From the NCBI RefSeq assembly GCF_039555335.1, contig NC_092628.1, positions 82,052,315 through 82,116,314 of the forward strand: a DNA stretch of 64,000 nucleotides. Direction: 5' to 3'. A program made the position numbers and the translations under genes. The notes beneath the pieces are model-generated. The model was given only the letters and a program-made list of their open reading frames with translations, was not told where the DNA came from and ran no database searches. Within the stretch, counting starts at the first letter, position 1; each line of letters opens with the position of its first letter. Positions 12,701 to 27,700 of the stretch are shown here, in pieces. This DNA comes from Amphiura filiformis (Eukaryota; Echinodermata; Ophiuroidea; Amphilepidida; Amphiuridae).

Positions 12701-15700
12701 CAAAATAATTCATATAACAATTTTCTATACACTTTCCCTCGCAGGTTGATACCAAATTTGATATCAAAAGTTTGATCATCGTGAGCGCAGGAACCGTTGT
12801 TTGGAAATTCGTGCAATTTTAAAAATGACATGAATTGTGCGCAGGCAAGTGTACAACGATCCTGTACGGGTTGCTTTAGGCCACATAATAAGCTGATACC
12901 ATGCATTGGATTTTGCGTGGTCAATTCGTAATTTGTCATTTTTGAAATTGCACGAATTTCCAAACAACGGCTCCGCTGCTCACGATGATTAAACTTTTGA
13001 TATCAAATTTCAACCTTTGAAGGAAAATGTATAGAAAATTATTATATCAATTATTTTGCCATACACTTATCAGACTCTGATTAAATGGGGATGGAACTAG
13101 TGGAGACTTTTAATTTTTTGCTGTGTTTATATGGCGCTATGGGGGTGATATTTGAGTTAGCATTTTGTCGTGCTACATTAGTGGAACCAATAATTTTTGG
13201 CATTTTTTCTATGCCCTAAGCTGCCCGCGAGGGGTCGAAGGTCATAATGGGGCCAAAATGTAAAATTTGGTCTATCATATTGTAATATATCTCAATTTGT
13301 TCCTCGCATTGCTAGGAATATAGTGTCAATTGTCATACCGTATTTATACACTAGGGTGCTTAGTTCAGGAGTTATGGAGTACATTAGGTGAAATGTCAAA
13401 TAGCTCATGCATAGAGGCTAAATTTCAAAATGCATCGATTCAATCTCGGTTTGTCTCAAGTTACTCCTCTTGACAAACTAAATGGGAAAATAATTTGTTT
13501 GAGAAATGTTTAACCTCGGAATCGGATGAAATCATGGGTCAAATGTTATGCAGTGTACATTTCTAGTGGGCTTTGACTGCATTAACTCTTAAGGGGGACA
13601 GGACAATACAAATTGCACCAAAACTGTGAACGTAAGTTATATGTTTAAGATTTCTTATGTTAAGGGGAGTAATTTGACCAGTTTCAATGAAATCGGACCA
13701 TTTTTAAATTTTGACCTCCGTGTTTGAAAGTTTTGACTTTTGAATGTGTGAAACCTAAATAAGAAAAAGCTTCAATTAAATCAATTAAAGATGCTTCTTT
13801 TGATTAAATTACTCACTTTAAGGGAAAATTTGTCAAACACATATTGAAGCATAAAAAGCCTACGTAGAAAAATGCAACTTTTTTTGGCCGAAAATTTCAT
13901 AAATGGCTGTATTTTGAAATGAAGTTGACAAAAAGTAGCATAACTAATCAGTCTATGTACCAGAACAAGAAGTGCAAAACCAACAAGTATTTTGCCTTTG
14001 TCATTCATAATAAATCCTTCTATTTATATGAATTTGAAATAAATTACAGAAATTAGTTTATTTTATTTACAAATATTAAATTATTTCATACAATTATTTG
14101 ATAATTAACTAATTAATGCACTAATTACCTAGATACAATTTGTGATTGGTGGCATTAGGCCATAAATTTTATGCTTAAACTTTTTACTGAACATTATTTT
14201 TATTAGATTTTTTTCAAGTAAAGAACATAGTTCTCAGTTCTCAAATAATTAATAAAAATTTGTACAACTCAATTAAAGTTAATAAATTTAACTTAAACAA
14301 ATATTTTTTCATATTGAAAATATGATTAAGAAAATATCTATTCATATTTTGAGACTTGAAGCAGCAGGTTATTTTCATCTGGAAAGTATTTCAACATTTT
14401 TTTTAATGTTGCCATCTACAAGGTACATGAACTGAATATATTCCTTTTGGTTACATAATTAAATCCTATTCTAATTACAAATCTGTATACCAAACACACA
14501 CATCAGGGAACATATTTAAATAAAAAAATGTGTATTTTTAGTTTTCTACCCTATATGATTTCTTACACACCCTGTATATCACCATGAAAACTACATATAG
14601 TCCCTACACATTAAGCTGTCAGAAAATGCATGCTTTTGCTATTGTACTCTTTATGGTTTTAAAAGTTACACCAGCATATGTAGAAAATGACGAAATTGCT
14701 AGATTTTTCTTGGTGTAACGCGAGGGGTTCCTCTATAATTTTAATCATACGAGGATGATTCAAAAAGTTCTACTTCCATCAGCACTCAGCACATGTCTAT
14801 TATCTTACGTGCCAGGATATTGAAATTACCCATGGCCATACTCTTAAATCTTGGCTACAAAATAATAGTTATTTAATTAAAATGTAATTTTTGGTTTTTA
14901 ACATGGGCTGATTAAAGTGAATATTACAGGTTTGGTACGTCGGAAACGGTCTGAAAAGAAAGGCTAATTTTGATTAAAAACATTGCCAACATCTATGTGA
15001 AAATCAGTACAGATTTATTTCTGAAATCAAATTGTTCAAATAATCTAATCAATATCTAATGCTTGCAGGTAGTCTGTTTTACTGATTGTCATGTCTTTTG
15101 CACACATACCGAAACATATTCAGTATTAACCATTATCCATTGGTTGTATGTTGACTTCGATCGGGTGAGCACTTGTTGGTTGAATTCATATTAATTGGTT
15201 CATAGGTTAAAATCAAATAAGGCTTATGCACAGTTTTTGTATTTTGTAAATATATACTGTTCATCTTATTTTCACGTCAAGATGCATCCATTGCTTAAAA
15301 TATATGGTCTAGTCGAAATTTGGCAAATTTCACTAACATTTGTGTGTCGGTTGCATCCTTCGATATTTTCTTCTCATGATGTTCATTTTGTTTTGAAGTA
15401 CCAGCGCATGTCAAGGAGCTCAAATAGGACCAAAATATTTATCCTGAGAAAACACATCTTGAAAAGATTTTTATGGACATTATCCAAAGCTACAATATGC
15501 TCACATAACATTTGGCTTCAGTTTGTAACCGTCGTATATTCACTTTAACCAACATATCTTAACATCCAAAAATCACATTTTTATCAAATAACTTTTATTT
15601 TGTAGCCTAGATTTAAGAGCATAATCATGGGTAATTTCAATTGCCTGGCACGTAAGATAACAGAGATGTGATGATGGAGGTAGAACATTTTGAATGACCT

Positions 15701-18700
15701 TCGATGACCAATACATTAAAAATACGTTCTATTTCTTACTGACGTAAGGGAACAAACCAAAAGATCGACGACGTCCTATAAACGAAATTTCGTTTAGGGA
15801 GAGGGTGTAAAAATACTCGATTACGTTTGTACAAAAACATCAGAAAAATGTGTCATTATTATTATTATGTCAAAATTTTTCATTACATTTCCCTAAGTAT
15901 TTTCTTTACTATCTCCACTTGGCTCTGCAAACAGTGGTATTTTTAACCTTTAGTTCCTTATTTAGGAATGTTGCAGTTTGCAAAAATCATTGACGGAACC
16001 GTATTGTTCCTTTTTATACTATTATTATTTTGAATACATTGTAGTTGCCCTATTTTTGTATTGATTCAAGGCGTTTCTTTTGACAGACAACAATCAATTT
16101 AATTTTACTGTGAAGAATTTAATGATTTGTTATGACATGTCTTTGTACGCTTATAAGCAGATTTGCCATGACAACCTTTAGTGATAATTAATCACAACCA
16201 TTTTGACATTTTAATCATACTTTACAGTTGAAAGGTATGATATTTATGTTTTTGTCTCATATCTAGGGTGTAATATGTAGAATAAGAATCTGATATGTCC
16301 AATTTTAATTAGGGACCATTCATTATTTCTACCGGGGCCGGGAGAATACATGGGGGAGGTCAGATGATTTTGGTCAGGCAAAAAAAAAGGGGGTGGGGGA
16401 TCAGATGATTTTTAGGTATTGAAAGGGTGGTGGAGATCAGATGGTTTTGTACCTCAAAAACCCTGAGCTTCCGGGGGCTTTGTGGACCCCTCACCGTTCG
16501 AATTGCGCGTTGGGAGTAGGCCTGCCAACACTTCGGTCCCAGTCCGGCCTTAGAGGAATCTGCTTCTTTTCCACCAGCCAGGGTGTGACATAAATTTGCA
16601 CAAAAACGACATTATTATTATTATTATTATTATTATTATAAATTGTACGATTGTAAACTAATCATAATGCAAATTTTTGCCAACACATGTAGGTCCTATT
16701 GTAATTCAATTGCAAAATTTGACCAAGCTGTAACTGACTAATTAAATTACATTTCAATACTAGTAAATTACATGGTAAATGAAATAAAGATGGAAATGAA
16801 ATAAAATGAAAAACAATGATTTATATTAAGATGTCACAACCTACTTGAATATTTTAATATACTGATGAAGAAGATTTTGCAGCTCATTCATTTTACACCA
16901 AAGGGCTGTTCAACATGCAAGCTACATGTATATCTTGCTGAGAAAGGACTGGCATAACTAAATGCTGGCCACTATATATGTACTGCATCCAGTATCAACA
17001 GGTATTGAAAAGTTGATGCATATTTACAATTTAAGAGACTGAAAATTAATAAATCAACTTGATAGCATGCTAAATGAAGAAATTTAACTAATTTGATTTA
17101 TATATTCTGTATAATTTGGTTTAAAATAATAACCTCTTTCAGAAGTGAAATTTTCATGTAAGTCAATGATTTAAATAAAATTCATAACCTCATTAATACA
17201 CGCAATGTGTTCAATCCAATCATAGATAATAACTAAAATATGCTGACGCAAATGCAGGTTATTGAAAAAGTATAATCATCGCGTCTCGTGACGTAGCTAA
17301 AAGTACGCTTGACAAAGACCGCGTTACGTGACGTGTTATGCATTCGAACAATTCACGAAATTGTTCCCGAAGTCTCTTCTTGCAGACGGAAGCATATTAC
17401 TATATCAAGAACATGCAGATATTGGTCCCTGGTTCCTGGTAACAGACGCGTTTGTGTACCTTAGCCCCCGCCTTAGCCATTCTGTTCATAGCCGAGATGC
17501 AGGCTTCGTGCGGCCATTACGGCAGTCAGGAGAGCATCATGCAGTTATTGTTTTAACAATACATGTAGTTAAAACTACATGTATGCACACAACACAGGGG
17601 TACTCACAATAGGCAATTGACCCTACTGGTAGCGCTGTGTTGTAGATATAGGAGATGAACTAGCTAGCGCCATGTATCAAAAAGTATAAAAGCTATGATT
17701 TTAGTACTTACTCTATGTTTCAATTACTCTTTTCAAAATATCTTTTTTCAATCCGGTACAAGCTTTAATAACGGGTCCCATACATTTGTATGAGAAAGAA
17801 ATCCTACCATCTGTCCAAACTCCCGTGTTATTCCAATGCACATTTTGCTTCACCGGGCAGCCCTGGCTTGGTCGTATTTGGAAGATTGGTGTCACGAAAC
17901 CGTAATAGGTACAAATTTAGTACTTTATGTGAATCAAGTATGGTTTATTCTCTACATGTCAATCTTTAAATCATTAGCATAGTCCTCATAATAACGGGGG
18001 CCGCCTTGATGAGTAAATGACAGCAAACCAGTGCAAAATACCCCAAAACTCGGTCAGTGGGGCTCCGTCCGTACATGTCAATAGCGACATTATCGATTGG
18101 ATTAGTCGACCGTAGCGGACAATTCGATCGCTCATTGGATTAATATTATCACGTGGTAATAAATTTGCATTGCACAATAGATTACTATAATGGTTTAGTA
18201 CTGCATATATCGGTTTAATCTTCACTAAGCGGGTTTATGGCTGGAAAGGTCACGGTGAATTTGCCGTGGACATAAGTGCACTATGGATCGGTATTCCCTG
18301 GCGGTTGTCTTTCGGGGCCGACCTGACCTTGGTCTAGGTGTAGTAGTTCTGGTCTCTCGACGTCTCTTCAAAATATTAGAAACATCACCTTATGTAATTC
18401 CTAAAGCGGCACCTATATCCTTCTGTTTGTAGCCGCGATTACGGAAGTCAATGACACGGACGTATAAATCTGCGCCCAACTCATACCCCATGATCAGAAA
18501 TATCGTATACAACAGACAGATGCAAAAAAAGTAAAGCTGGCTTCTTCACACCGTAATGCAAAAGCCAATGTACCCTCATGGTTCAACACCACTAATTATG
18601 TATTAACTGACACGGGTTTCAATGGGAAAATGGTTAATTTCGGGTGGAATTTTCTCATATTCAGAACTCTCACAGTTAAATTCCACTAATATCAGGTAAA

Positions 18701-21700
18701 ACTATATGATTTAGATGCCAAATGATCAAAACAGGTTGACCTGAGACTTTTTTGTTTTAACGCACTGAACCGTAAACACCTTAAAATGGTAGTGCGCCCT
18801 CGAAGCTGAAAGTAACAATATGGTAGGGCGAATATTTACTATATGCGTATGAATTTTGGTACTATTACAACAAAAATGTCATAATTAATGAGAGAAAATA
18901 TACCATTTCATGATTTTGAAGCATCAAACCCTAAAAAGTACTTTTTTGGCTATATAACTTGATCAATTTCAGTGATTTTAAAGCAGTCTTTTCAGATGCC
19001 ATTCAAACAAATAGTTACTCGTCGTATTTCCATGTATCGCCCAGGCCTATTAGTGGCATAGCCTATAACCTAATGAATCATATCGCTAAAATAACTGCGA
19101 AATGGATGCCCGATGGATGGTCAGGCATAAGAAGCTTTAGTCCTACATTACGTATTGTGTGATATGGAATGGTACCTAAGACCTTGCTAGACACCCGTGA
19201 TCCATTTTGAATAGTCTACTGTAGTAGACCATTTTAATTATCATCCCTCTAATCCTTCTGATCATGGAAAATCCACCAATTACCTATTCTGGTCCAACAG
19301 CTAGCAATCCATGGGGAAAATGGTCTACTATATTTAGAATATACAATGAACTATGCACTCTAATACTGGATATGATGCTTATTAAAAATGCAGCTTTGGT
19401 TGTTTATGCACACACCCTGTGGTTTATCATGTTTATGTTACCCGACCCAGTTGGACCACATGGGGATGTTTTGTGTTTTATGCATGGAATGGTATGAATT
19501 GTTTATCAAAAAGGGAATGCAGAGCAGTCTAATTTTGCATGGCTAACGGGTCATTGATGGTAAGAAATATGCACTTAAAGACAGGGCTATGCAAAAAAAA
19601 AAAAAAAAATAAAAATATTCCAAACTTTTGTCCATGACTATGACTTGATTATATCTTTGTTATGCATTATATATTGAAAGTGTCAACATTCCACTAATTG
19701 TATGTGTTCACTTGAGTGTTGAACGACGCCTCACTTTGTAGATAGTGTGAAACTATTGCCATTCAAATAAGTTATTTTTATATATGCAATATGCAACATA
19801 CATTTATATATAAATATCCAGGACACATTTTTTATTTTTATTTTGACCAACTTCACCAAAAATTGTTGAAATTTGGGTGAAAATGAGGCTTTTTTATTAA
19901 TTCTTTTGCCAAATTGAGCATTTTTCAACCATTTTGGGTGAAAATTTCTCAAAAAAACCGGTCCTAGATATTTAAACCTAGTTTTTAAAGTTAATACTTT
20001 TTTATACTTAAGAATTTTTTTTTTGTTGCGCTGCCCGAAAACATTTGGGGGGGGTCTGCAAAACTGAGCATTTTTGCTCAAATATAACCTCACAGATGAA
20101 TCATCAAGACTTTGCCAAATGTTCTAAATATGTATTCTTTTATATACTTTACAACAACAATTTAGAAGTTATGAGGCTCAAAAGTTTCTATAATTCCAGG
20201 GTTATGGCCAACACACTGCAGGGTTTATTGTTCTATTGTGTCAGATTTGAGCGTACATTCAAAGTCCAGTTATCAAAATTGGGTGACTTGTGTTTGGCAG
20301 GCGTGAAATACATCTGACTTAGTGTTTTAATTACGTAACGTATAAAGGTTTGGGCATCATTGAATGTTATAATTTATGTTTAGTTTCTATAAATTTTATT
20401 ATTATTTTCTTTATTCATTCCTTTCTTTTCCTTTCTCTGCTCTTTCTTATGCCTACACTTTAGGGGCCTGTCACTCCCTCGCTCTCCTTCTCCTTCTCCC
20501 CCTCTCCCCTCCTTCCCCCTTCCTTTCTTTTCCTCCCCTCCCCTGGAGGAGGCGGTGATGGCAGTGGCGGAGGGAGAGAGAGAGAAAGAGAGTATAGTCA
20601 GTTAAATAAGTAAAACATAAATAATTGAATTATTTACTAAATTAATTAATGTCATCTGAGGCCAAAGTTCATCAGACAGGTCAACCGAGGTCAAAGGTCA
20701 TATGGGGGTCAACGCGATAGTGTGATGTGTCCTGGGTAATTTAATTTAATTATTTAACTTTATTTACAAGCTGAAAGTATGTCATGAGAAATATGAGACC
20801 AGGGGAAGCACCTTGGAAGTGTTCATGCAAGAGTTTGTGAGTTACGACATGTTTTAGGGGAAAACATTAAATGCTGTAAACACACTGCATCAGAATTAAT
20901 ATCATTGGGGATTTTCCATATTACTCAATTTCAGTGCATAGTTGCACCATCAGGGGAATCCCTGATAACATATTGTGAAATGTACATAATTTTGGAAATT
21001 CCTCAGGAAATGTGACAGAACGGCCTATTAATAGATTGTGTGTATAAAAGGTGAAGATTTGGAGTTTCGTTTCACAGAATGTCATTCGAGATGGCAAAAC
21101 TCCACATGCATGACATGTGTGTGTTGGTCTTCGTGCTTCTAAAATGAAGTACATTTTAACCAGTTTATATAGCCAATAATTGAGTTATTTTTATACAGCA
21201 ACGAAGGAGATTTATGAGTACACAAATGTGCTCTTCCTCATTAAAGGATTAAAGTTCTTCTGTCGAATTGCTGGAGTTTGCTGGGTTTATAAAACAACAC
21301 ATCTGTCAAATACAGTGGAGCAATGCAGAATAAAAAAAAAACCTTTAAAAGGGTTAAGCAGCGCCAAGGATTTATCATTTAAATATTGGTCCAATGCACT
21401 TAAAACCCACCCATATACCGCAATCGCTGAAAAGGTACGATACCCTAAAACCGTGCACACATCCCCGTATACCTCCAACCAGACCCCACGTATATTTTGT
21501 ATCGTGTATGATCATGAGAATAATTGAATATTTCCGATAACCTTGCTTTTCGTTGTGTTTATAACACTTTTTAATTAAAGTTTTTTACTCCTACAAATTA
21601 ATCATGACATGACATGAACTGGCGGCACGATAAAATAACATTTTCAACCTAGTTTTTGACCCCATCGTCAGTCCATCAAACTACAATCATGAGCCCCGTC

Positions 21701-24700
21701 ATGAGCACCCCTATACATCAATCATCCGAAGATTGAAGAATGCTTTGCCAATCGATAACCAAGGCATTCGTTTCCTATAGGTCTAATTGACAACATTTTC
21801 TGCAGAACAAGTTTATTTGGCGCTCAATCGCTAACATGCATGACCACATTATTGTCGACTCCAATTCGTTTATTCCACTGAATACTGTGAACTACATCCA
21901 GATGAGCAATGGTTTTTGGGGTTGTGGTGAGCAGCGGTGGTTTCGGATTAGGATGTATGTGCGCCATGGCTACAGAGCTATGCGCTCTGTAGCCATGGCG
22001 CCTATGTTCAAGGGTATTAGGTTTGGCAGACAACGGTGGACGATCATTTAAAGGGGTGACCGTATTGGTGTAGGATATCAAATATCGTCCCCTTTATGCA
22101 TCTATATGAGAAAACGAGAATATTTTCAGCGTAAATGTGAATAATTAGCACAATCAGCAAGCCAATCATTGCATGAATTGCATTATGGTCCGGCATCCAG
22201 AAACATGCAGCACCGTTGCCGTATTCCCGTCGCCATACCACTACGCCCATCATTCTTGACAATATATCTCATTCTTTTTGTTTTAATTCGACCCTGAAAT
22301 ATTTTTTTAAAATTTTGTATATCATCTTGTACATTAAACATTTTTTATTTATTTTATGATTTTTGTAAATTAAAAAATTCTTGTAGTTTGAATTAATTAA
22401 TTAATTAATTAATTAATTAATTAATTAATTAATTAATTAATTAATTAGTAAATTAATTAATTAATTTTGAGAGGCCTTTTTTTCTTATATTTTTTTCATG
22501 TTCCTCGTATCATGCTTGAGAAGATAAGGTCTTGTTTTGTATTTATTTCGCACCTTATGTATTTCTTTATTTTTGTTTTCAGCGTTTTAACTAATTAATT
22601 AATTAATTTTGTAGAGGGGGACATTTTTTCTTATATTTTTTTTCATGTTCCTCGTATCATGCTTGAGAAGATAAGGTCTTGTTTTGTATTTATTTCGCCC
22701 TTATGTATTTCTTTATTTTAGTTTTCAGCGTTTTAATTAATTAATTAATTAATTTGGGTAGAGGGGGATATTTTTTCTTATATTTTTTCATGTTCCTCGT
22801 ATCATGCTTGAGAAGATAAGGTCTTGTTTTGTATTTATTTCGCCCCTTATGTATTTCTTTATTTTAGTTTTCAGCGTTTTAATTAATTAATTAATTAATT
22901 AATTAATTAATTTGGTAGAGGGGGACATTTTTTCTTATATTTTTTTTTCATGTTCCTCGTATCACGCTTGAGAGAAAAAAAAGTAATCTGAGCCAGGTTT
23001 TTACGAGCTCAGCGGTGAAAGTTCTCATCGCGTGGTGGAAATTTCGGTCCGCGATTTTCACATCACGCTGCGATATCGCAGCCGTGCACGCTTGTGTTTG
23101 GCTGCTGGAAAATCAAGGTCGGTCGAATGTACTTAAAAGGAGATGGAAACCACACATGCTTTTCAAACATCGCAACATCGCGAGATGAAATTAAAATGTA
23201 CATTTTAATTTCATCGCGCGATGCTGCGATGTTTGAAAAAGGTTAACTGAAAGGGCAACATTTCCATACAGCTCTGCTCCACCCAGAAACATGCTTGACG
23301 CGATATCAGGTTATATCGCGCCTTTTAGTGAAACATCACATCATCATCAATTAAATTATATACATTCCTGTCATCTGATTGGTTGAATGTGCAGTCATTG
23401 AATTAACTATGTGTTAATGTGCAGTCATTGAATTAACTATGCCCTCAAAATGAACTATGGACCGGTCACGTGCGTCCCGATCAAACTGCGCAATCGCAAC
23501 ATCCACGTATCCATTCGGTATATAAAACAAATATTGACTGCATTATTCGGGACATGGTTAAGATTATAGGCCCGCTGTGATCTCACAACCATGCTATGAC
23601 CCTCGGCTGCGCCTCGGGTCATAGCATGGTTTTGAGATCACCGCGGGCCTTCATCTTAACTTTGCCCCTTTATAGCAGTCAACATTTGTATAGACCACTT
23701 GGCATGTGACGTCATTGCCCGGCAGTATGCGTGCGCATTATGGCAATTTCCATTGTTCTTTGCCCTGCAGTGTGCGTACGCATCGTAGTTTGCTAAGGGC
23801 ACGTGCATTTTAAATCGCCCGCCACATTTCATATAGTACAAGAAAGCCATTGAACAGTGTAGCGGCTCGTTCAGGCATATCGATAGACGAGTCCCTCACC
23901 TTTGTTGATAAACAGTGATGTCAAGTGGTCTATACTAATAGGGTTCAATGAGCGCGCATGCGAGTTTCCATGTCTTGTGTTGTACGTTTTTCATGTACCA
24001 AGATACGGCATTCTAGAAATAGCTTTATGTATACTTTCCCCTACTATACTTATAGGAGGCGATGGAGGAGGCAGTGGTGATGGCGGTGATGGAGGAGGCG
24101 GTGATGGCAGTGGCGGTGGAGGGACTGTCACCCCACCTATAGTAGAAACTTCCAAACCAATTACAACGATCTCCAGTGGTCTTCCTAGTAAGTTTTGGCA
24201 AATTGTTGGTAATCTTTGAGAGGTTTTCATTCATCGCCCATGATGGTATTTGAGTACTTTCTTAATGTATAGGGTGTCCCAATAAAACCCAAACCCTGAT
24301 TGAACCGTCTTTTTCACATCTTTATGAGACATGTTTATGGACATTTATTAATTACAGCTGTATTTCGTAAACTTCAATATACATGAAAATCATTTTAATC
24401 GATTTAAAACTGTTGAAAATGGCTTTCGAAAGAAATACATCGGTCTCGCATTACGCCCACGGATGCTAAATTTTAAGTTGTTGTGTTTTAAAGTTCTTCT
24501 TTTTTGATATTCTCAACGCTTCAATTGAAGCAAGTGGAGAGGGTTAGGAGTTCGTATTGCTTGTGTTTAGTCTAGACTATGCCATAGTCGATTTTTGATA
24601 AATAAAAATATGTTATTAATCATGATGAACGCATTCAGTTGAACTCGAAATTTTACTGATATTTATTACATCAAAATCCTAGTATAAAATGGTTATGAAA

Positions 24701-27700
24701 AAGTTTATATAATTATATTTGTGACAGTAAAGGTAAAGTATACGTAGGCGTATTATTGAATGCAACATATCATAATGGCATAACTATAATCATGATAATG
24801 GCACTTCAATACTGAACAATTCTAATTTTAGAATCTGCCAGTTTATTATCCGAGTTAAAAATTTGGGAAGCTATTGTGCACAAATAATTGAATCAGAGTT
24901 TTAAGCTTAAATTTAATAGCCAGAGTATGCACAATTGGCAAGTAAACTACGGAGAAGTCTAGTGTTTAGTCTTGTTTAAAGTTGCTTGAAGCTTGGCCGA
25001 TGTAGTTTGCCACAGCCGTCTTGAAGGTTTTTGGAGCCATTTGGACTGCTAAATTTAAAATACTTGTTATTAGTTTATAATTATCGATTAAACCACTTCT
25101 TTTGAATTGAAAAAGACGGTTCAAACAGGGTTTTGTATTGGGACACCCTGTAATTTATGTTCTTTATTGGTTGATTCGATTGCAATGAATGAAATATAAA
25201 GCACTCTAAATGCAAAAAGGAATAATCAAAGTTATAAGGGCCATTGAAAGTCTATATTTATGCGTAGTCATTTGGCCACTACCTTTATTTACGTAATTTA
25301 TCTAACACAAATTGTACTACATGTATCATGTTTCACTCAAGACGAAATCGCTGTGGAAGGAAACATGGCTCTAGATACAGAGTTCATACCTGCTTACAAC
25401 GATCCAAACTCGGAGGAATATCAGCAATTCACAGAGAATTACGAAGAGATGGTGAGTACTACTCACAAAGACAATTTGTAGATAAACCAAAACAGTGTTT
25501 GAAATACCGTTAATATTGGTACCGAAACCTGCGTTATCACTGATGTTTTTTTTAATCATTCCTTTATTGTTATGTAGCTTATGCGAAGTTTTGATGGTAC
25601 AGAATATGAAGGAGCTGTCCGCCCGAAAGTAACAGGTCTCAGGTAAAAGACTATACTTCATATTTAAAATGCACAATAAAGATAAAAAGGAACACAATTC
25701 TATTTTTTTCGCACTTCTGACACCGTATAATTGAAAGCAATACGATTGATATGAACTTGTGTCAGTATGTTAGCATAAAATGTTTTTCTCACCTGAAGTG
25801 AGTGTGGTCAGCGTATGCCATCGATCGATAAGAGCCCAACATTTTTAATTGGGAGAGCATCTTACATAGTTGACACCTAATTCAAACGTATGCTTGTACA
25901 TAGTAAATGACGCTTCAACTTATATACAAGGTATATTGGATCGCCTTAAGGGTCTATTATTATCCCGTATTGTTTTGAGGAATGACGTTCATAACTATGC
26001 CTGAAAATGAGCTGTTATTAAAGTATTTATAAACGAGTGTATTTTACCTATAGTTATTGTTTTATTTTATATTCTCCTTACAGAGAAGGTAGTGTGATTG
26101 TGTTCTTCGTCGTATTTGTTAACATTCAAGTAATATCCGTGCCGCCTTCGTCAGATGTAAGCACCATTACCTACCAAATATCCGTCAATGTAAGGCAGAT
26201 TATAATAGACGCTGCTAACAATCCATTCGGACCGTTTTTTGACATCATCTTGATTATCATAAACGTCGTCATTAATATATGTAAGTAATCACATGGTTTC
26301 AACAATTCTTTCTTCATTGTCAAACCAAGGCACGAACGGTCATCTGGATCGTAATTCTGTAGGTATGTCACATTATGCTGAGGCCATGTACGTCTCGTGC
26401 GCACTTGATGGATTAGCGTGTTTGACAGAAGCGGTATTCAATCGAAGTACACATTATTTTGGTCTCTAAATGTAAACTTTGTTGTTGTAAAACAATTATA
26501 GTTACAAGAAATGCCACGGTAAAAACAGGTTATTTGATGCAGTTTGAAGTTAATTAAAAATACATATATTCACCGCTGCGATTTATCTAACAATGATTGC
26601 GTACTTCCAAATTGAATATACTTTGAACACGTCAATTTTTATAGCCGTGTTGACCATTCAAAATAAATAACAAAAAGATGCATCAGTGCATTTCACACAC
26701 AAATCATAGATTAATAAAGATCCCTTTTTATAATTTTCAGTTGTACCTGATGACAGCTTGGCACGTAAGTATATTAAGACCAGAGTTTGATATTAAAGAT
26801 TTTAACACGGGACTATAATGAAAACCATGATACCTCTCGTTCCTGTCTTGACATACTTGTATATTGTGTATTTTCGGAAGAAAAATAACAATTCGCAAAT
26901 ATGTCTACTTTCATATAAATCGTCCCATTCTTTTGCGTCATTATATTCAGCATCATGGAATGAATGGGGAGCTTGGAGTTCCTGTAGCGTCACATGTGGA
27001 ATTGGGAATAGAATGCGGACACGAACCTGCAGTAATCTGAACGATCCTGAAACAACATGTCTGGGGGAAACTTACGATCCAAGGTTGGTCTCTTACTATA
27101 TAGAATGAAAAAACTATTTGTACATCCAAAATAAATCATTGGGCGATATTACCATTTTTGCTTGCGTTCAAGAGTATCAAGCCAAACAGATAATATACAG
27201 GGTGAGTCAAAAAAGTGCAATAGAGAAAATAATCCATTTTTTATTAAAGAACCGAGTTGAATCTTTTAGGTTTAAAAACATTTTATATATGATATATATG
27301 ATATATTCATCAGCAACCTTGTGTGAAGAAATAAAGGAATTAGCATTTACCGTTTTGTTTTTATGACACATTTTATAGCGATACCCAATTTTAATGTTTG
27401 TCCAAGAGACATCTAAAATTTGAATGTCAGCGCACTCTGTGTAAGGTAGATTTGGAACAACTGTCATTTTCTTTACCTCATTGGCATTGAAATTAAATGG
27501 AGCACCCAAAGTGTTATTGCCCTTGGTCTTTTATAAGGAAAAGAAACATTTTTTGTTGTTATTTTCATTTTACTTTTACTTTAAAGATGTTTATTCTCAA
27601 TCAAAAACATACAAATTTGTAGGTGTTTTTTTTTCAAATGTCAAAATAAAATGCGCGTAAATTGAAGTGGAGTGAATTACAAAATATCCAGTAATTTGGA

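Noticed and set aside
15195-15548. 117-residue frame inside the TIR element at 14750-15703
   Set aside because: No transposase or other domain is recognisable, and it runs into the element's own inverted arm.
17328-18225. Frames that might continue the Tc1 transposase
   Set aside because: No DDE motifs or Tc1 catalytic blocks could be found, and only the N-terminal relic at 18284-18491 is convincing.
19731-20093. 120-residue antisense Lys-rich frame
   Set aside because: AT-rich low-complexity sequence with no family resemblance or splice context.
27159-27187. 29-bp candidate exon between TSP1 and a donor-like GTGAGT
   Set aside because: Its phase fits (2 to 1), but its donor is the MITE terminus CAGGGTGAGTC, it lacks the Cys needed to finish TSP1, and the exon at 28634 explains the phase better.
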